DNA of 64,000 nt from contig JBBRYX010000001.1 in the NCBI GenBank assembly GCA_038237225.1, positions 434,001 to 498,000 of the forward strand, given 5' to 3'. Position numbers and translations under genes: made by a program. This DNA is from DASVUC01 sp038237225 (GTDB taxonomy: Bacteria > Planctomycetota > Phycisphaerae > Tepidisphaerales > Tepidisphaeraceae). Positions 1 through 7,977 of the stretch are shown piece by piece (within the stretch, counting starts at the first letter, position 1; each line of letters opens with the position of its first letter). The notes under the pieces are model-generated. The model was not told where the DNA came from, searched no databases, and was given only the letters and a program-made list of their open reading frames with translations.

Positions 1-645
1 ATCCACCACGACGAGCAGCAAGGTCTTGCCCCCATCCCGAAGCCCCACCGCCGTCCGCGGGTGAGGGCCCCGTGCGAATCCCGGCTTGTCTCCCGGCGGC
101 GCGACATTCTTCCCCTCATCCACCAGCAGATCGTGCCCCGAGATCACCTGGTACGCATCCGCCGGCACCTCGCTGATCTTCGCGATCGTTACCTGCTTAT
201 CCTTGCTCACCAGCACCGCATAACCCGGCTGGCCGGGCTTCGACCAAACCTCGCCATCCGTCTCCGAAAATCCCGTCACCGCGGCCGGGATACCGCTCTT
301 GAACTCCTTCAACGCCGCCGCGCCTTCCGCATCCTTCCCCGACAAATGGCTGAAAAAATCCCCGTTGATCACCACATCAAATCCCTCGCGCTCCGCAATC
401 TTCGTCGGCCGCATCAATGTGGTCTGCCACTTGCCATCGCCATCCGGATCCGCTCCGCCCCGCGACACGCGCACGTTCACTTTCGGGTCCGTCAGATCGA
501 TCGCCGTCAAATAAATCTGCTGCGGCGGATCCGTGCGCGCCTCATACTTGCAGACCACGCTCTTGTAAGGCCGAGCCGATGGGAAATCAGCTTGCGCGAC
601 GCTGTTTCCCGCCAGCACAACGACCAACATCAATCGACGAAGCAT
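1..645 (-). CDS. Phosphodiester glycosidase (NAGPA-like) domain protein, 3' end cut by window
   Basis: Reading from an ATG at 645 with GGGAG five bases upstream gives a signal-peptide-like N-terminus (MLRRLMLVVVLAGNSVAQA) and then a domain resembling phosphodiester glycosidase / N-acetylglucosamine-1-phosphodiester alpha-N-acetylglucosaminidase (PF09992). The segments VVINGDFF and HPRTAVGLRDGGKTLLLVVVD match the conserved core of that family. At least 215 codons are present and the frame is still open at position 1, so the C-terminus is outside the window. It is probably exported. Members act on sugar phosphodiesters and often sit near envelope or exopolysaccharide genes, and here the neighbour is a cell-wall amidase. 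The substrate is unknown. The family call is fairly secure. Confidence 0.8.
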   Translation of the reverse strand, partial: MLRRLMLVVVLAGNSVAQADFPSARPYKSVVCKYEARTDPPQQIYLTAIDLTDPKVNVRVSRGGADPDGDGKWQTTLMRPTKIAEREGFDVVINGDFFSHLSGKDAEGAAALKEFKSGIPAAVTGFSETDGEVWSKPGQPGYAVLVSKDKQVTIAKISEVPADAYQVISGHDLLVDEGKNVAPPGDKPGFARGPHPRTAVGLRDGGKTLLLVVVD

Positions 646-655
646 TGACACTCCC

Positions 656-683
656 GTAGGGGCGACACAAGTGTCGCCCCTAC
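656..683. repeat. Palindromic repeat (GTAGGGGCGACAC type)
   Basis: Two 13-base arms, GTAGGGGCGACAC and GTGTCGCCCCTAC, flank a central AA in a perfect inverted repeat. It fills the gap between two co-oriented minus-strand genes and ends next to the SD of the downstream gene. It looks like an interspersed intergenic palindrome. It could also act as a hairpin in the mRNA. Confidence 0.8.
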
Positions 684-686
684 AAA

Positions 687-1901
687 TTATTGAGCCGCAT
701 CCCACGTTTCTTCCGGCGCCGGCCAAGTCGTCGGGCGCAGCGGCTTCTTCCGTCTCCGCGCGGATGCCGAACTCGGCTGGCTCGCCGCCGACTGCACGAA
801 CCGCACCGGCTGATTCTTCGCCGCAAGGTTGTCCGACCGCGCCTCCCCATTCATCAGCTTCCAAGCCCCGCTGCGCACGCGCTCAAAATCAAATGCCGGC
901 CCCGGATCCTGCTTGTCGGTCTGCACATGAAAATGCCCCATCAACCCCTGATAGTTCTCCCACTGCGACTGCGTCAGCACGTGATTGACAACTTTCCCAT
1001 CCGCTTCCCGCGGGTAATCGCACGTGATCTTCGGCAGCGCCGTGCACAGCGCCGCCGTCAGCTTGGTCAGCGAGTCATACTGCGCATCCGTCAGGTCATA
1101 CATCTCCAGGTTCTGCAGTTGGATCTCCCCCACTACCGGTTCCTGCCGCGACGGATAATACGGCCCCGGCTTGCGAACCGACTGCTTCATCACATACGCC
1201 GGCAGCACCACGCGCGTCCGCCCCTGCTCATCCTTGCGATACCACTCCTTCAACGTCCGTTTCGGATCGTTTGGCGGATACGCTCCGATGTTCGCAATCT
1301 CAATCCCCACCGACCGCGGATTCGAATCCGTCGCATGCCATGCGCGCTCCTTCACATCACACGTCTGATAGATCGTCCCATCCACATCCACCATGAAATG
1401 CACCGACAAACCGCGAACATCGTGCAGAATGAAAAAGCACTGACTCGACGTCCCCGTCACATCGAAGTGATAGACAAACTGATCCACCTTCTCCTGAAGG
1501 CTTTTCAGATCCCATCCGCCGCCGCGGAATTTCTCCGTCTCCTGGGTCGTCAGAACCCGCCCGCGCAGATCGAGTCGGCTCGGCGAATCGATATCGGCAA
1601 ACGACGCCGGCTTCCCCGTCTGTTTCAGAATCTCCGCCGCCTGCCGCGTCGTCGCAAGGAAGCTCGCCTGCGACGCCGGCGCAAATCGCCGCTCCGTCCG
1701 ATAGGCATCAAACCCCCCCGGATCCATCCACGTCACGACCGGCGCGCCGGTATGAAAGAACTGGCCCGCAACGACAATCTCATCCCCCTTCCGTTCCAAC
1801 CGCTGCCCCACTTCAGTCTTGCTATGACGACACCCCGCGCACCCCACAAGAGCGCCCATCAGCAAACATCCGGCAAGCCCACGCCACGCAGCTCGAATCA
1901 T
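687..1901 (-). CDS. N-acetylmuramoyl-L-alanine amidase (Amidase_2) lipoprotein
   Basis: This 404-residue protein starts at ATG 1901, where GGAAAGGA lies about nine bases upstream. A longer frame to 1991 would overlap the divergent spmA and has no RBS. The N-terminus is a lipoprotein signal with a lipobox-like LVGC. The middle holds an Amidase_2/PGRP domain: FVYHFDV carries the first zinc His, AWHATDSNPRSVGIEI the conserved core, and GHFHVQTDKQDPGP the last zinc His and the D/K motif. It should cleave the MurNAc-L-Ala amide bond of peptidoglycan or recycled muropeptides at the outer membrane. The C-terminal tail is basic and low complexity. It faces spmAB and an LD-carboxypeptidase, which fits a cell-wall role. 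Confidence 0.88.
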   Translation of the reverse strand: MIRAAWRGLAGCLLMGALVGCAGCRHSKTEVGQRLERKGDEIVVAGQFFHTGAPVVTWMDPGGFDAYRTERRFAPASQASFLATTRQAAEILKQTGKPASFADIDSPSRLDLRGRVLTTQETEKFRGGGWDLKSLQEKVDQFVYHFDVTGTSSQCFFILHDVRGLSVHFMVDVDGTIYQTCDVKERAWHATDSNPRSVGIEIANIGAYPPNDPKRTLKEWYRKDEQGRTRVVLPAYVMKQSVRKPGPYYPSRQEPVVGEIQLQNLEMYDLTDAQYDSLTKLTAALCTALPKITCDYPREADGKVVNHVLTQSQWENYQGLMGHFHVQTDKQDPGPAFDFERVRSGAWKLMNGEARSDNLAAKNQPVRFVQSAASQPSSASARRRKKPLRPTTWPAPEETWDAAQ

Positions 1902-1969
1902 CCGTTGATCCTTTCCAGTTGTTGGTTGGAATACCATACAGGCAAATATCGTCCGCGTTAACAACCCGC

Positions 1970-1975
1970 TACAAT
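1970..1975 (+). promoter_or_regulatory. -10-like hexamer of spmA, possible leaderless start
   Basis: TACAAT lies eight bases before the spmA ATG, and no SD is present. At this spacing transcription would begin at or near the start codon. No convincing -35 is visible. Confidence 0.45.
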
Positions 1976-1983
1976 CCGCCCCC

Positions 1984-2994
1984 ATGCTCAATTACATCTG
2001 GGCGGGGCTGATTGTGTGCAGCCTCGTATTTGCGTTGACGAGAGATGTGAACGACATGCGCCGCGACACGTATCGCAATGGGGCCGCGCTACCGGTGAAG
2101 ATCACGCTCGATTCTCCCGCCGATGCGGAGAAACCATCGCAGGCGGTTCACGTCGTGATCGACCCCGCCGCCTATCGCAGCTTCTACCATGTGGACGACA
2201 CGCCCGCGGAGTCATATCCCGCAACCCTGACCAAGACGTCCCACCATGCCGAGCTTCGTTTTCCCGCCGATGCGACTTTCCCTAAACCGCTCGCCAGGAT
2301 CAGGGATTCAACCACGCCTGATGACGACCGCCGACTCGCCGCCGAGGTGTTGATGTTGAATAAGATCGACCCCACCACGATGACCGCCGGCTTGAAGTTC
2401 GCGCCCGTCCGCTTCCAGACCATGGCCGACATCGCCAACGCCGCGATGATCGCCGCCAAGGACGGTGTCATGAAGGTCGCGCTTCCGCTTATCGGCGTCA
2501 TGGCGTTCTGGCTCGGGATCACGCGCATCGGCGAGCGCGCGGGTCTCATCGCGATGTTCACCAAGCTCGTCCGCCCGATCCTTCGCCCGCTTTTTCCCGA
2601 AGTCCCACCCAATCATCCCGCCATGGGATTCATGGCCCTCAACCTCACCGCCAACATTCTCGGCATGGGCAATGCCGCCACGCCCACCGGTCTCAAAGCG
2701 ATGGAGGAATTACAAACGCTCAACCCGAAGAAGGACACCGCCACCAACGCGATGGTCATGCTGCTGGCGATGCACGCATCCAGCATCCAGTTGCTTCCAC
2801 CTGCCATGGTCATCGCGGTCATGGGGCTGCGTGCGACCAACGAGTTACTCATGCCGATCTGGCTGGCCAGCGCGTTCGGTTTGATGATGGGCATTATCGC
2901 CGCCAAAGTCTTCGGCCTCCTTCCCGGCTACCAGCGCACCGATCCCAATCGCGTCCAAGCCGGCGCAGAAGTTCAACTCACGGAGGGGCAGTAA
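1984..2994 (+). CDS. spmA: Spore maturation protein A-like nucleoside-recognition (Gate) membrane protein
   Basis: The 336-residue protein starts with the SpmA-type helix MLNYIWAGLIVCSLVFAL. It ends with a Gate domain (PF07670) containing MAFWLGITRIGERAGL, PNHPAMGFMALNLTANILGMGNAATP and the following helices. Bacillus SpmA is about 196 residues. The excess here is one insertion of roughly 120 residues (about 20-140) between helix 1 and the Gate domain, hydrophilic and probably outside the membrane. In Firmicutes, SpmA/B affect spore core dehydration. The role in non-sporulating bacteria is not known. spmB follows two bases after the stop, so the pair is an operon. Confidence 0.88.
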   Translation: MLNYIWAGLIVCSLVFALTRDVNDMRRDTYRNGAALPVKITLDSPADAEKPSQAVHVVIDPAAYRSFYHVDDTPAESYPATLTKTSHHAELRFPADATFPKPLARIRDSTTPDDDRRLAAEVLMLNKIDPTTMTAGLKFAPVRFQTMADIANAAMIAAKDGVMKVALPLIGVMAFWLGITRIGERAGLIAMFTKLVRPILRPLFPEVPPNHPAMGFMALNLTANILGMGNAATPTGLKAMEELQTLNPKKDTATNAMVMLLAMHASSIQLLPPAMVIAVMGLRATNELLMPIWLASAFGLMMGIIAAKVFGLLPGYQRTDPNRVQAGAEVQLTEGQ

Positions 2995-2996
2995 TC

Positions 2997-3539
2997 ATGG
3001 AAACCATCCGCGCCGTTGTTCAAGTTCTCAGCACCGTCGTGATCGTCGCCGTCATTGTCGGCTTCCCGTTCTACGGAATCCTCAAGCGCGTCCCCGTCTA
3101 CGAAGCCTTCGTCGAAGGCGGCAAAGAAGGATTCCAGATCGTCATCCGAATCATTCCCTACATGGTCGGAATCCTCGCCGCGATGGCGATGTTCCGCGCA
3201 TCCGGCGCCATGGATTTCCTGATTGAAGGCCTGCGCCCGTTGCTGAGAATCGTTGCCATCCCGCCGGAGATCATCCCCATGGCGATCACCCGCCCGCTCA
3301 CCAGCGCCGGTTCGATCGGCGTCCTCTCCGACATGATCAAAACCTACGGCACCAGCTCCACCTTCGTGAAAATGGCCGCCGTCATCTTCGGCTCCAGCGA
3401 GACAACGTTCTACGTCATCGCGGTCTATTTCGGATCCGTCAACGTGACGAAGGTCCGCCACGCCGTCGCCGCCGGACTTGTTGCGGAGGGCGCCGCCATC
3501 ATCAGCTCGATCTACCTCGTCAAATTCATGTATAGCTAA
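2997..3539 (+). CDS. spmB: Spore maturation protein B-like Gate membrane protein
   Basis: This 180-residue membrane protein is close to the 178 residues of Bacillus SpmB. The segments GFPFYGILKRVPVYEAFVEG, GSIGVLSDMIKTYG and SSETTFYVIAVYFGSV are typical of SpmB. An SD (GGAGGGGCAG) lies over the end of spmA and the ATG follows the spmA stop by two bases, so translation of the two is probably coupled. SpmA and SpmB are thought to act together. The next gene, an LD-carboxypeptidase, begins six bases after the stop, so the operon has at least three genes. Confidence 0.9.
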   Translation: METIRAVVQVLSTVVIVAVIVGFPFYGILKRVPVYEAFVEGGKEGFQIVIRIIPYMVGILAAMAMFRASGAMDFLIEGLRPLLRIVAIPPEIIPMAITRPLTSAGSIGVLSDMIKTYGTSSTFVKMAAVIFGSSETTFYVIAVYFGSVNVTKVRHAVAAGLVAEGAAIISSIYLVKFMYS

Positions 3540-3545
3540 GACATC

Positions 3546-4550
3546 ATGACCAAGCTCATCTCCGAAACGCCCACGCGATTTCCTGTCGGCATCATTGCCG
3601 CCTCCAGCCCCGTTCCGCAGGTGGAATTTGCCCGCGGCCTAGAACGCCTCCGCAAATCCGGCTTCATCCCCATCGTCCATGAGCAAGTCCCCAAGCAGCA
3701 CTTCATTTTCGCCGGCAGCGACGAAGAGCGCGCCGGTGCGCTCTACTCCTACGCCAAGGATCCTCGCTTCTATGTCCTCTGGGCGGCGCGAGGCGGATAC
3801 GGCGCCCAGCGCCTCCTCCCCCTGCTCGATAATCTCACCCGCCAGCACGGCGTCCCTCCCAAAAAACTCCTCGTCGGCTACTCCGATGTCACCGTCCTCC
3901 ACGAATACGCCCGCTCGCGCTGGGGGTGGTCCACGCTCCACGCTGCCATGCCCGCGGAATCCCAGTTCAAGCAGATCGATTCGGAGGCATATCACTCGAT
4001 CGTGGACTACATCCGCGGAAAAGCCGCGATCCCACCGTGGGTCCGAATACCTCTCACCTGGCTAACAAACCCTCCCGCCAAAACACTCACCGCAAATATA
4101 ATCGGCGGCAACCTCTCTCTCTGGTCATCCCTCGCCGGCACCCCCTACGCCCAATCCGGTCACGATAAAATCATCTTCCTCGAAGACGTCGGCGAACCAT
4201 TCTACCGCATCGACCGCATGATGATTCAGCTCGAACAAGCCGGCGCCTTCGACGGCGTGGCTGCCATCATCCTCGGCGACTTCACCGACTGCCGCGATGA
4301 GAAAAACACCTGCCTCGAAAGCGAAGATTCGGACGCGCGAAGGCCACTTCGCCAGACCTTCGCGCAGGAACAAGCCTTCGAAGAAATCTTCGCGAAGCTC
4401 GGCCAGCGCATCGGCGTCCCCATCGCCCAAGGCCTCGCCGTCGGGCATGGCCCACACTTCGCGCCCCTGCCGCTGGGCGCAACCTATGAACTCTCCCCCG
4501 CGGGCGCTCTAAAACTGGTCAAATGGGATTGGACGCAAACCGCCACGTGA
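3546..4550 (+). CDS. LD-carboxypeptidase (peptidase family S66)
   Basis: The protein has 334 residues, the usual length for LdcA/MccF-type serine peptidases. The nucleophile is Ser113 in LLVGYSD, the Glu is E213 in FLEDVGEPFYRID, and the His is H301 in AVGHGPHFAPLPLG, so the Ser-Glu-His triad is complete. Members remove the terminal D-alanine from L,D-linked murein tetrapeptides during recycling, or cleave microcin-like acyl peptides. No signal peptide is seen, so it is cytoplasmic. It is the third gene of the spmA-spmB operon, which supports the peptidoglycan role. The MccF-like alternative cannot be excluded from sequence alone. Confidence 0.9.
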   Translation: MTKLISETPTRFPVGIIAASSPVPQVEFARGLERLRKSGFIPIVHEQVPKQHFIFAGSDEERAGALYSYAKDPRFYVLWAARGGYGAQRLLPLLDNLTRQHGVPPKKLLVGYSDVTVLHEYARSRWGWSTLHAAMPAESQFKQIDSEAYHSIVDYIRGKAAIPPWVRIPLTWLTNPPAKTLTANIIGGNLSLWSSLAGTPYAQSGHDKIIFLEDVGEPFYRIDRMMIQLEQAGAFDGVAAIILGDFTDCRDEKNTCLESEDSDARRPLRQTFAQEQAFEEIFAKLGQRIGVPIAQGLAVGHGPHFAPLPLGATYELSPAGALKLVKWDWTQTAT

Positions 4551-4562
4551 CTTCCCCAAACA

Positions 4563-5810
4563 TCACGCCGTCAAAATCGGGAACTTCGTGCTGCTGATCG
4601 GCAGATGCGAATACTCCTCCACCAGACGCCGATATTCCCGGGCCACCCGCCGGGGCTTCCGCCCCAGCGTGTACAGCCCCACATGATTCACCGTCCCGCG
4701 CAGCTTCGTCAGCGCCGTATCCCAGTCCTTCATATCAACCAGCCCGAACCAGGTGAATCCGATGATGGGAACCCCGTCCTCCCTCAACCGCAGAAGGTTC
4801 ATCCACTCCTTCCACAGCCACTCCACCGCGAACTGACTCGTCCGGTTCGTCTCCGTGTGCATCACCGGCAACCGATAGCGATCGTAGTACTGCCGCGTAA
4901 TCACGTAGTATCCATACACATCCCCCGCGCCGATGGATTTGCCATCCGCCTTCAGGATGTGCTCATTCGTGATGTAGTAATCCGTCCCCATGATGCAGTG
5001 CGTCCGCAGATGCCGCTGCTGCATGAACCATAGATATTCTTCCGCGTTCATTCCATTTGCCAGAACGTACCGGTACATCGTCGCCGAGATGTCGTGCGCA
5101 AAAAGCAGGTCAAGCGACAGGAACCTTCGCTCGTTCATAAAGTGCGCTTGTCCCACCAGATCGGGGCTGCCCGGGTGAACGTACTCCGTCGATTCGCTGA
5201 AAATAAAAATCGCGTCCGGCCGAAGATCCAGAATCGCCTTCATCGCGAGGATCGAAGCCTTCGTGCAGTGCTTGATGTTCGTCACGAACGCCAGGTCCGA
5301 CATCAACCGCTCGTTCCACCAGCCAAACGCGGCGCTGAAAAGCGCCGTCACGTAAATTTCATTCACCGGCGTGTAATACCGAACCCACGGATACCGCATC
5401 GCAAACGCGTGCGCATATTCCGCAAACCGATCCGGAAATTCCGGATTCTGAAAATCCTTCAAAAAGTCGGGCAATCCAAAGTGACAAAGGTCGATGATCG
5501 GCACGATCCCCAGCCGGCGCATCTCCGCCATGATCGGATCCAGAATCGACCAGTCATATTGCCCCGGCCCAAGCCAGATTCGGAAGATGGGCGGACCATA
5601 CCGCAGGTATCGCAGCCCAAGCTCGCGCACCAGCTTCAGATCCGTTTTCCACATCTCATAATGCCCGGTGTCGCGAAGCTGATCGACGCGGACGCCGCCT
5701 TCGATGACCGGGCACGAGCACTCGATTCCCACGCCGAACATGAAGCGCAACGTATCCACCGGATCGGCAACGCGGGTGATCGCAGGCGTTTGAGAAGATT
5801 TTCCAGTCAA
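4563..5810 (-). CDS. Glycoside hydrolase family 1-like protein
   Basis: A (beta/alpha)8 glycosidase-like protein of about 415 residues. FGVGIECSCPVIEGG near the N-terminus corresponds to the family 1 opening strand. TPVNEI carries the expected acid/base Glu, and HTETN near the C-terminal third carries the expected nucleophile Glu. Repeated aromatics (RYGPPIF, GFTWFGLVDMKDW) fit a sugar-binding cleft. Family 1 enzymes hydrolyse beta-glucosides and related sugars. The substrate here is not predictable, and the protein is divergent from typical BglA. The start is uncertain: TTG at 5810 has GGAG eight bases upstream, while the frame stays open to a TTG at 5894 without an RBS. It is convergent with the LD-carboxypeptidase. 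Confidence 0.75.
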   Translation of the reverse strand: MTGKSSQTPAITRVADPVDTLRFMFGVGIECSCPVIEGGVRVDQLRDTGHYEMWKTDLKLVRELGLRYLRYGPPIFRIWLGPGQYDWSILDPIMAEMRRLGIVPIIDLCHFGLPDFLKDFQNPEFPDRFAEYAHAFAMRYPWVRYYTPVNEIYVTALFSAAFGWWNERLMSDLAFVTNIKHCTKASILAMKAILDLRPDAIFIFSESTEYVHPGSPDLVGQAHFMNERRFLSLDLLFAHDISATMYRYVLANGMNAEEYLWFMQQRHLRTHCIMGTDYYITNEHILKADGKSIGAGDVYGYYVITRQYYDRYRLPVMHTETNRTSQFAVEWLWKEWMNLLRLREDGVPIIGFTWFGLVDMKDWDTALTKLRGTVNHVGLYTLGRKPRRVAREYRRLVEEYSHLPISSTKFPILTA

Positions 5811-5915
5811 AATGCAAACTCCAGCGCTCGGTTGGATCCGGCCTCTGCTGAATATACAACGAGGGTCATGGCGTGGGAGGGAGGGAAACCGCAATCAAAT
5901 CCACCGGCAGCCCGA

Positions 5916-7316
5916 TTAGAACTCCGCATGTTTAGGCGTCCTCGGAAACGGAATCACATCCCGCACGTTTTGCATCCCCGTCGCATACATGATCGTGCGC
6001 TCAAACCCCAATCCAAACCCCGCGTGCGGCACCGTTCCGTACCGCCGCAGGTCGCGATACCAGTTGTAGGACTCTTTGCTCAGGTGCATCTCGTCCATGC
6101 GCTGATCCAACATATCCAGCCGCTCTTCGCGCTGCGACCCTCCGATGATTTCGCCGATGCCCGGCGCCAGCACGTCCATGGCGGCCACCGTCTTTCCATC
6201 ATCGTTTACGCGCATGTAGAACGCCTTGATCTGCTTGGGATAATCGGTGACCACGACCGGCCGTTTCACGTGCTCCTCGGTCAGCCAGCGCTCGTGCTCG
6301 GATTGCATGTCGATGCCCCACTGCACCGGAAACTCAAACTTCTTCCCGCTCTTCAAAAGCGCATCGATGGCATCGGTATACGTCATCCGCTCGAAGGATG
6401 AATCCACGAACGTCTCGAGCCGGGTAATGCATTCCTTATCGATTCGCTCCGCGAAGAACTTCATGTCATCCTGCCGCTCGTTCAGCAGCGCGCGAAAGAT
6501 GTACTTGAGAAACTGCTCCGCAAGGTTCGCATCCGCGTTCAGATCCGCAAACGCCACCTCCGGCTCAATCATCCAGAATTCCGCCAGATGCCGAGGCGTG
6601 AACGACCACTCCGCCCGAAACGTCGGCCCGAACGTATAAACCTTGCTCATCGCCAGGCAATACGTCTCCACGTTCAACTGCCCCGAAACCGTCAGCGATG
6701 CCTCCTTCGCAAAAAAGTCCTGCGAAAAATCCACCTTACCCTCCGGGGTCCGAGGCATGTTCGCAAAGTCCAGCGTGCTCACTCGAAACATCGCCCCCGC
6801 GCCCTCGGCATCCGAGGTCGTAATGATCGGCGTGTGCACCCAGTAAAAACCACGTTCGTGAAAGAACCGATGGATCGCCATCGACAGCGCATGACGCACT
6901 CGAGTAATTGCGCCAAACGTGTTCGTTCGCGATCGCAGGTGCGCCACCTCCCGCAAATACTCCATCGAATGCGGCTTCGGCTGAATCGGATAATGATCCG
7001 GATCATCCACCCACCCCACCACCTTGACCTCATCCGCCTGAATCTCAAACGCTTGCCCCTTCCCCTGCGATTTGACGAGTTTTCCGGTGATGATCACCGA
7101 ACAGCCGCTGGTGATCTTCAGAACTTCTTCAGCGTAATTCGCCAGCGCATTGGGCGCGACCACCTGAATCGAATCGAAACATGATCCATCGTTCATGGTA
7201 ATGAACGAGAATCCCCCCTTCGAATCCCGCCGGGTCCGCACCCAGCCCTTCACGGTGACTGAATCGCTTTCACCCGGCTCCCCGGCAAGGGCGTCGGCCA
7301 CGGACACATCAGGCAT
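5916..7316 (-). CDS. asnS: Asparaginyl-tRNA synthetase
   Basis: At 466 residues it has exactly the length of E. coli AsnS. An N-terminal OB-fold anticodon-binding domain (VKGWVRTRRDSKGGFSFITMNDGS) is followed by a class II catalytic core. Motif 2 is FGPTFRAEWSFTPRHLAEFWMIEPE and motif 3 is GFGLGFERTIMY. The start has a strong SD (AAGGAG) six bases upstream. It charges tRNA-Asn in the cytoplasm. Motif 2 reads RAEWS where AsnS usually has RAENS. The flanking residues are intact, so the enzyme is probably active. It diverges from a PilZ gene across a gap of about 110 bases. Confidence 0.96.
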   Translation of the reverse strand: MPDVSVADALAGEPGESDSVTVKGWVRTRRDSKGGFSFITMNDGSCFDSIQVVAPNALANYAEEVLKITSGCSVIITGKLVKSQGKGQAFEIQADEVKVVGWVDDPDHYPIQPKPHSMEYLREVAHLRSRTNTFGAITRVRHALSMAIHRFFHERGFYWVHTPIITTSDAEGAGAMFRVSTLDFANMPRTPEGKVDFSQDFFAKEASLTVSGQLNVETYCLAMSKVYTFGPTFRAEWSFTPRHLAEFWMIEPEVAFADLNADANLAEQFLKYIFRALLNERQDDMKFFAERIDKECITRLETFVDSSFERMTYTDAIDALLKSGKKFEFPVQWGIDMQSEHERWLTEEHVKRPVVVTDYPKQIKAFYMRVNDDGKTVAAMDVLAPGIGEIIGGSQREERLDMLDQRMDEMHLSKESYNWYRDLRRYGTVPHAGFGLGFERTIMYATGMQNVRDVIPFPRTPKHAEF

Positions 7317-7404
7317 GATCGCTCCTTCGATTCAGAAACCGGGAAGACGTTATCCCGATCATGCGGTTGCAGCAACATAAGTCTTTTACATTCCGCCCAA
7401 ATGC

Positions 7405-7414
7405 GTTATCGGAC
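7405..7414. promoter_or_regulatory. GTTATCGGAC motif, copy 1
   Basis: The ten-base word GTTATCGGAC lies in the asnS/PilZ divergent gap. The same word occurs at 19479 and 51017, and a near copy at 50957. All copies lie beside a PilZ gene or the GspE-N protein. Read on the other strand it is TCCGATAA, which resembles the -10 of a FliA-type promoter. The function is unproven. Confidence 0.3.
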
Positions 7415-7426
7415 GAAGGCAAGGAA

Positions 7427-7861
7427 ATGCGCGCATCAATCGATTCGGATAATTCGCCGATGTTGAACAACATGGAAACCCCCACATGCACGGGTGATCT
7501 CGCCGCATCGGACTTCCGCGTGCCGAACGCTTCCGAGAAGCGGCAGGAGCCTCGTCATGCCGCGAATCGCATGATCGAGTTGATGCCCTGCAAAAACTCG
7601 CCCGCCTGGCGCGTGATCGAGGCAGAACTCGTCGATTGCTCCGCACACGGACTCGGTTTCCTCATCGACCGCCCCATGGCCTCAGATGAAGAGTTTCTCG
7701 TCAAGCTGCGCCTCGGCAAGCTGATGCTGCTTCTCTACACCGTGCAGCACTGCCGCCCCGAAAACGGGCGCTTTCGCGTCGGCGCCAAATTCACCGGTCT
7801 CGTTGCCGACAAGTTCAACGGCGATGCTCAAGCGATTCTCAATGCGCTCACGCAGGCGTAA
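7427..7861 (+). CDS. PilZ domain protein
   Basis: A protein of about 144 residues with a PilZ (c-di-GMP receptor) domain. RQEPRHAANR gives the RxxxR-type arginine motif, DCSAHGLGF matches the D/NxSxxG motif, and FRVGAKFTGL is the closing strand. The start is chosen at ATG 7427, where GAAGGCAAGGAA precedes it. In-frame ATGs at 7460 and 7472 are possible, and GATAAT lies six bases before 7460. No output domain is fused, so it presumably acts by protein-protein contact, for example on motility, pili or polysaccharide export. The target cannot be read from the context. Confidence 0.82.
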   Translation: MRASIDSDNSPMLNNMETPTCTGDLAASDFRVPNASEKRQEPRHAANRMIELMPCKNSPAWRVIEAELVDCSAHGLGFLIDRPMASDEEFLVKLRLGKLMLLLYTVQHCRPENGRFRVGAKFTGLVADKFNGDAQAILNALTQA

Positions 7862-7977
7862 ATCGCTCCCTGCGGTCGCGGCTCACTTGAAACCCGTCGT
7901 GCGATCGCCCTCAGCGCCAACCCCTGTCGCGCAACTCCCCCGTTGCACCCGCCCCACCCCGCTACTAGTCTCTGTCC

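Noticed and set aside
690..1961. A plus-strand open frame of 423 codons opposite the amidase gene
   Set aside because: The product is an Arg/Pro/His-rich string without domains. The minus strand carries clear Amidase_2 motifs and a lipoprotein signal.
5094..6401. A plus-strand open frame of 435 codons across the glycosidase and asnS genes
   Set aside because: It spans two confirmed minus-strand genes and the gap between them, so it cannot be a real conserved protein.
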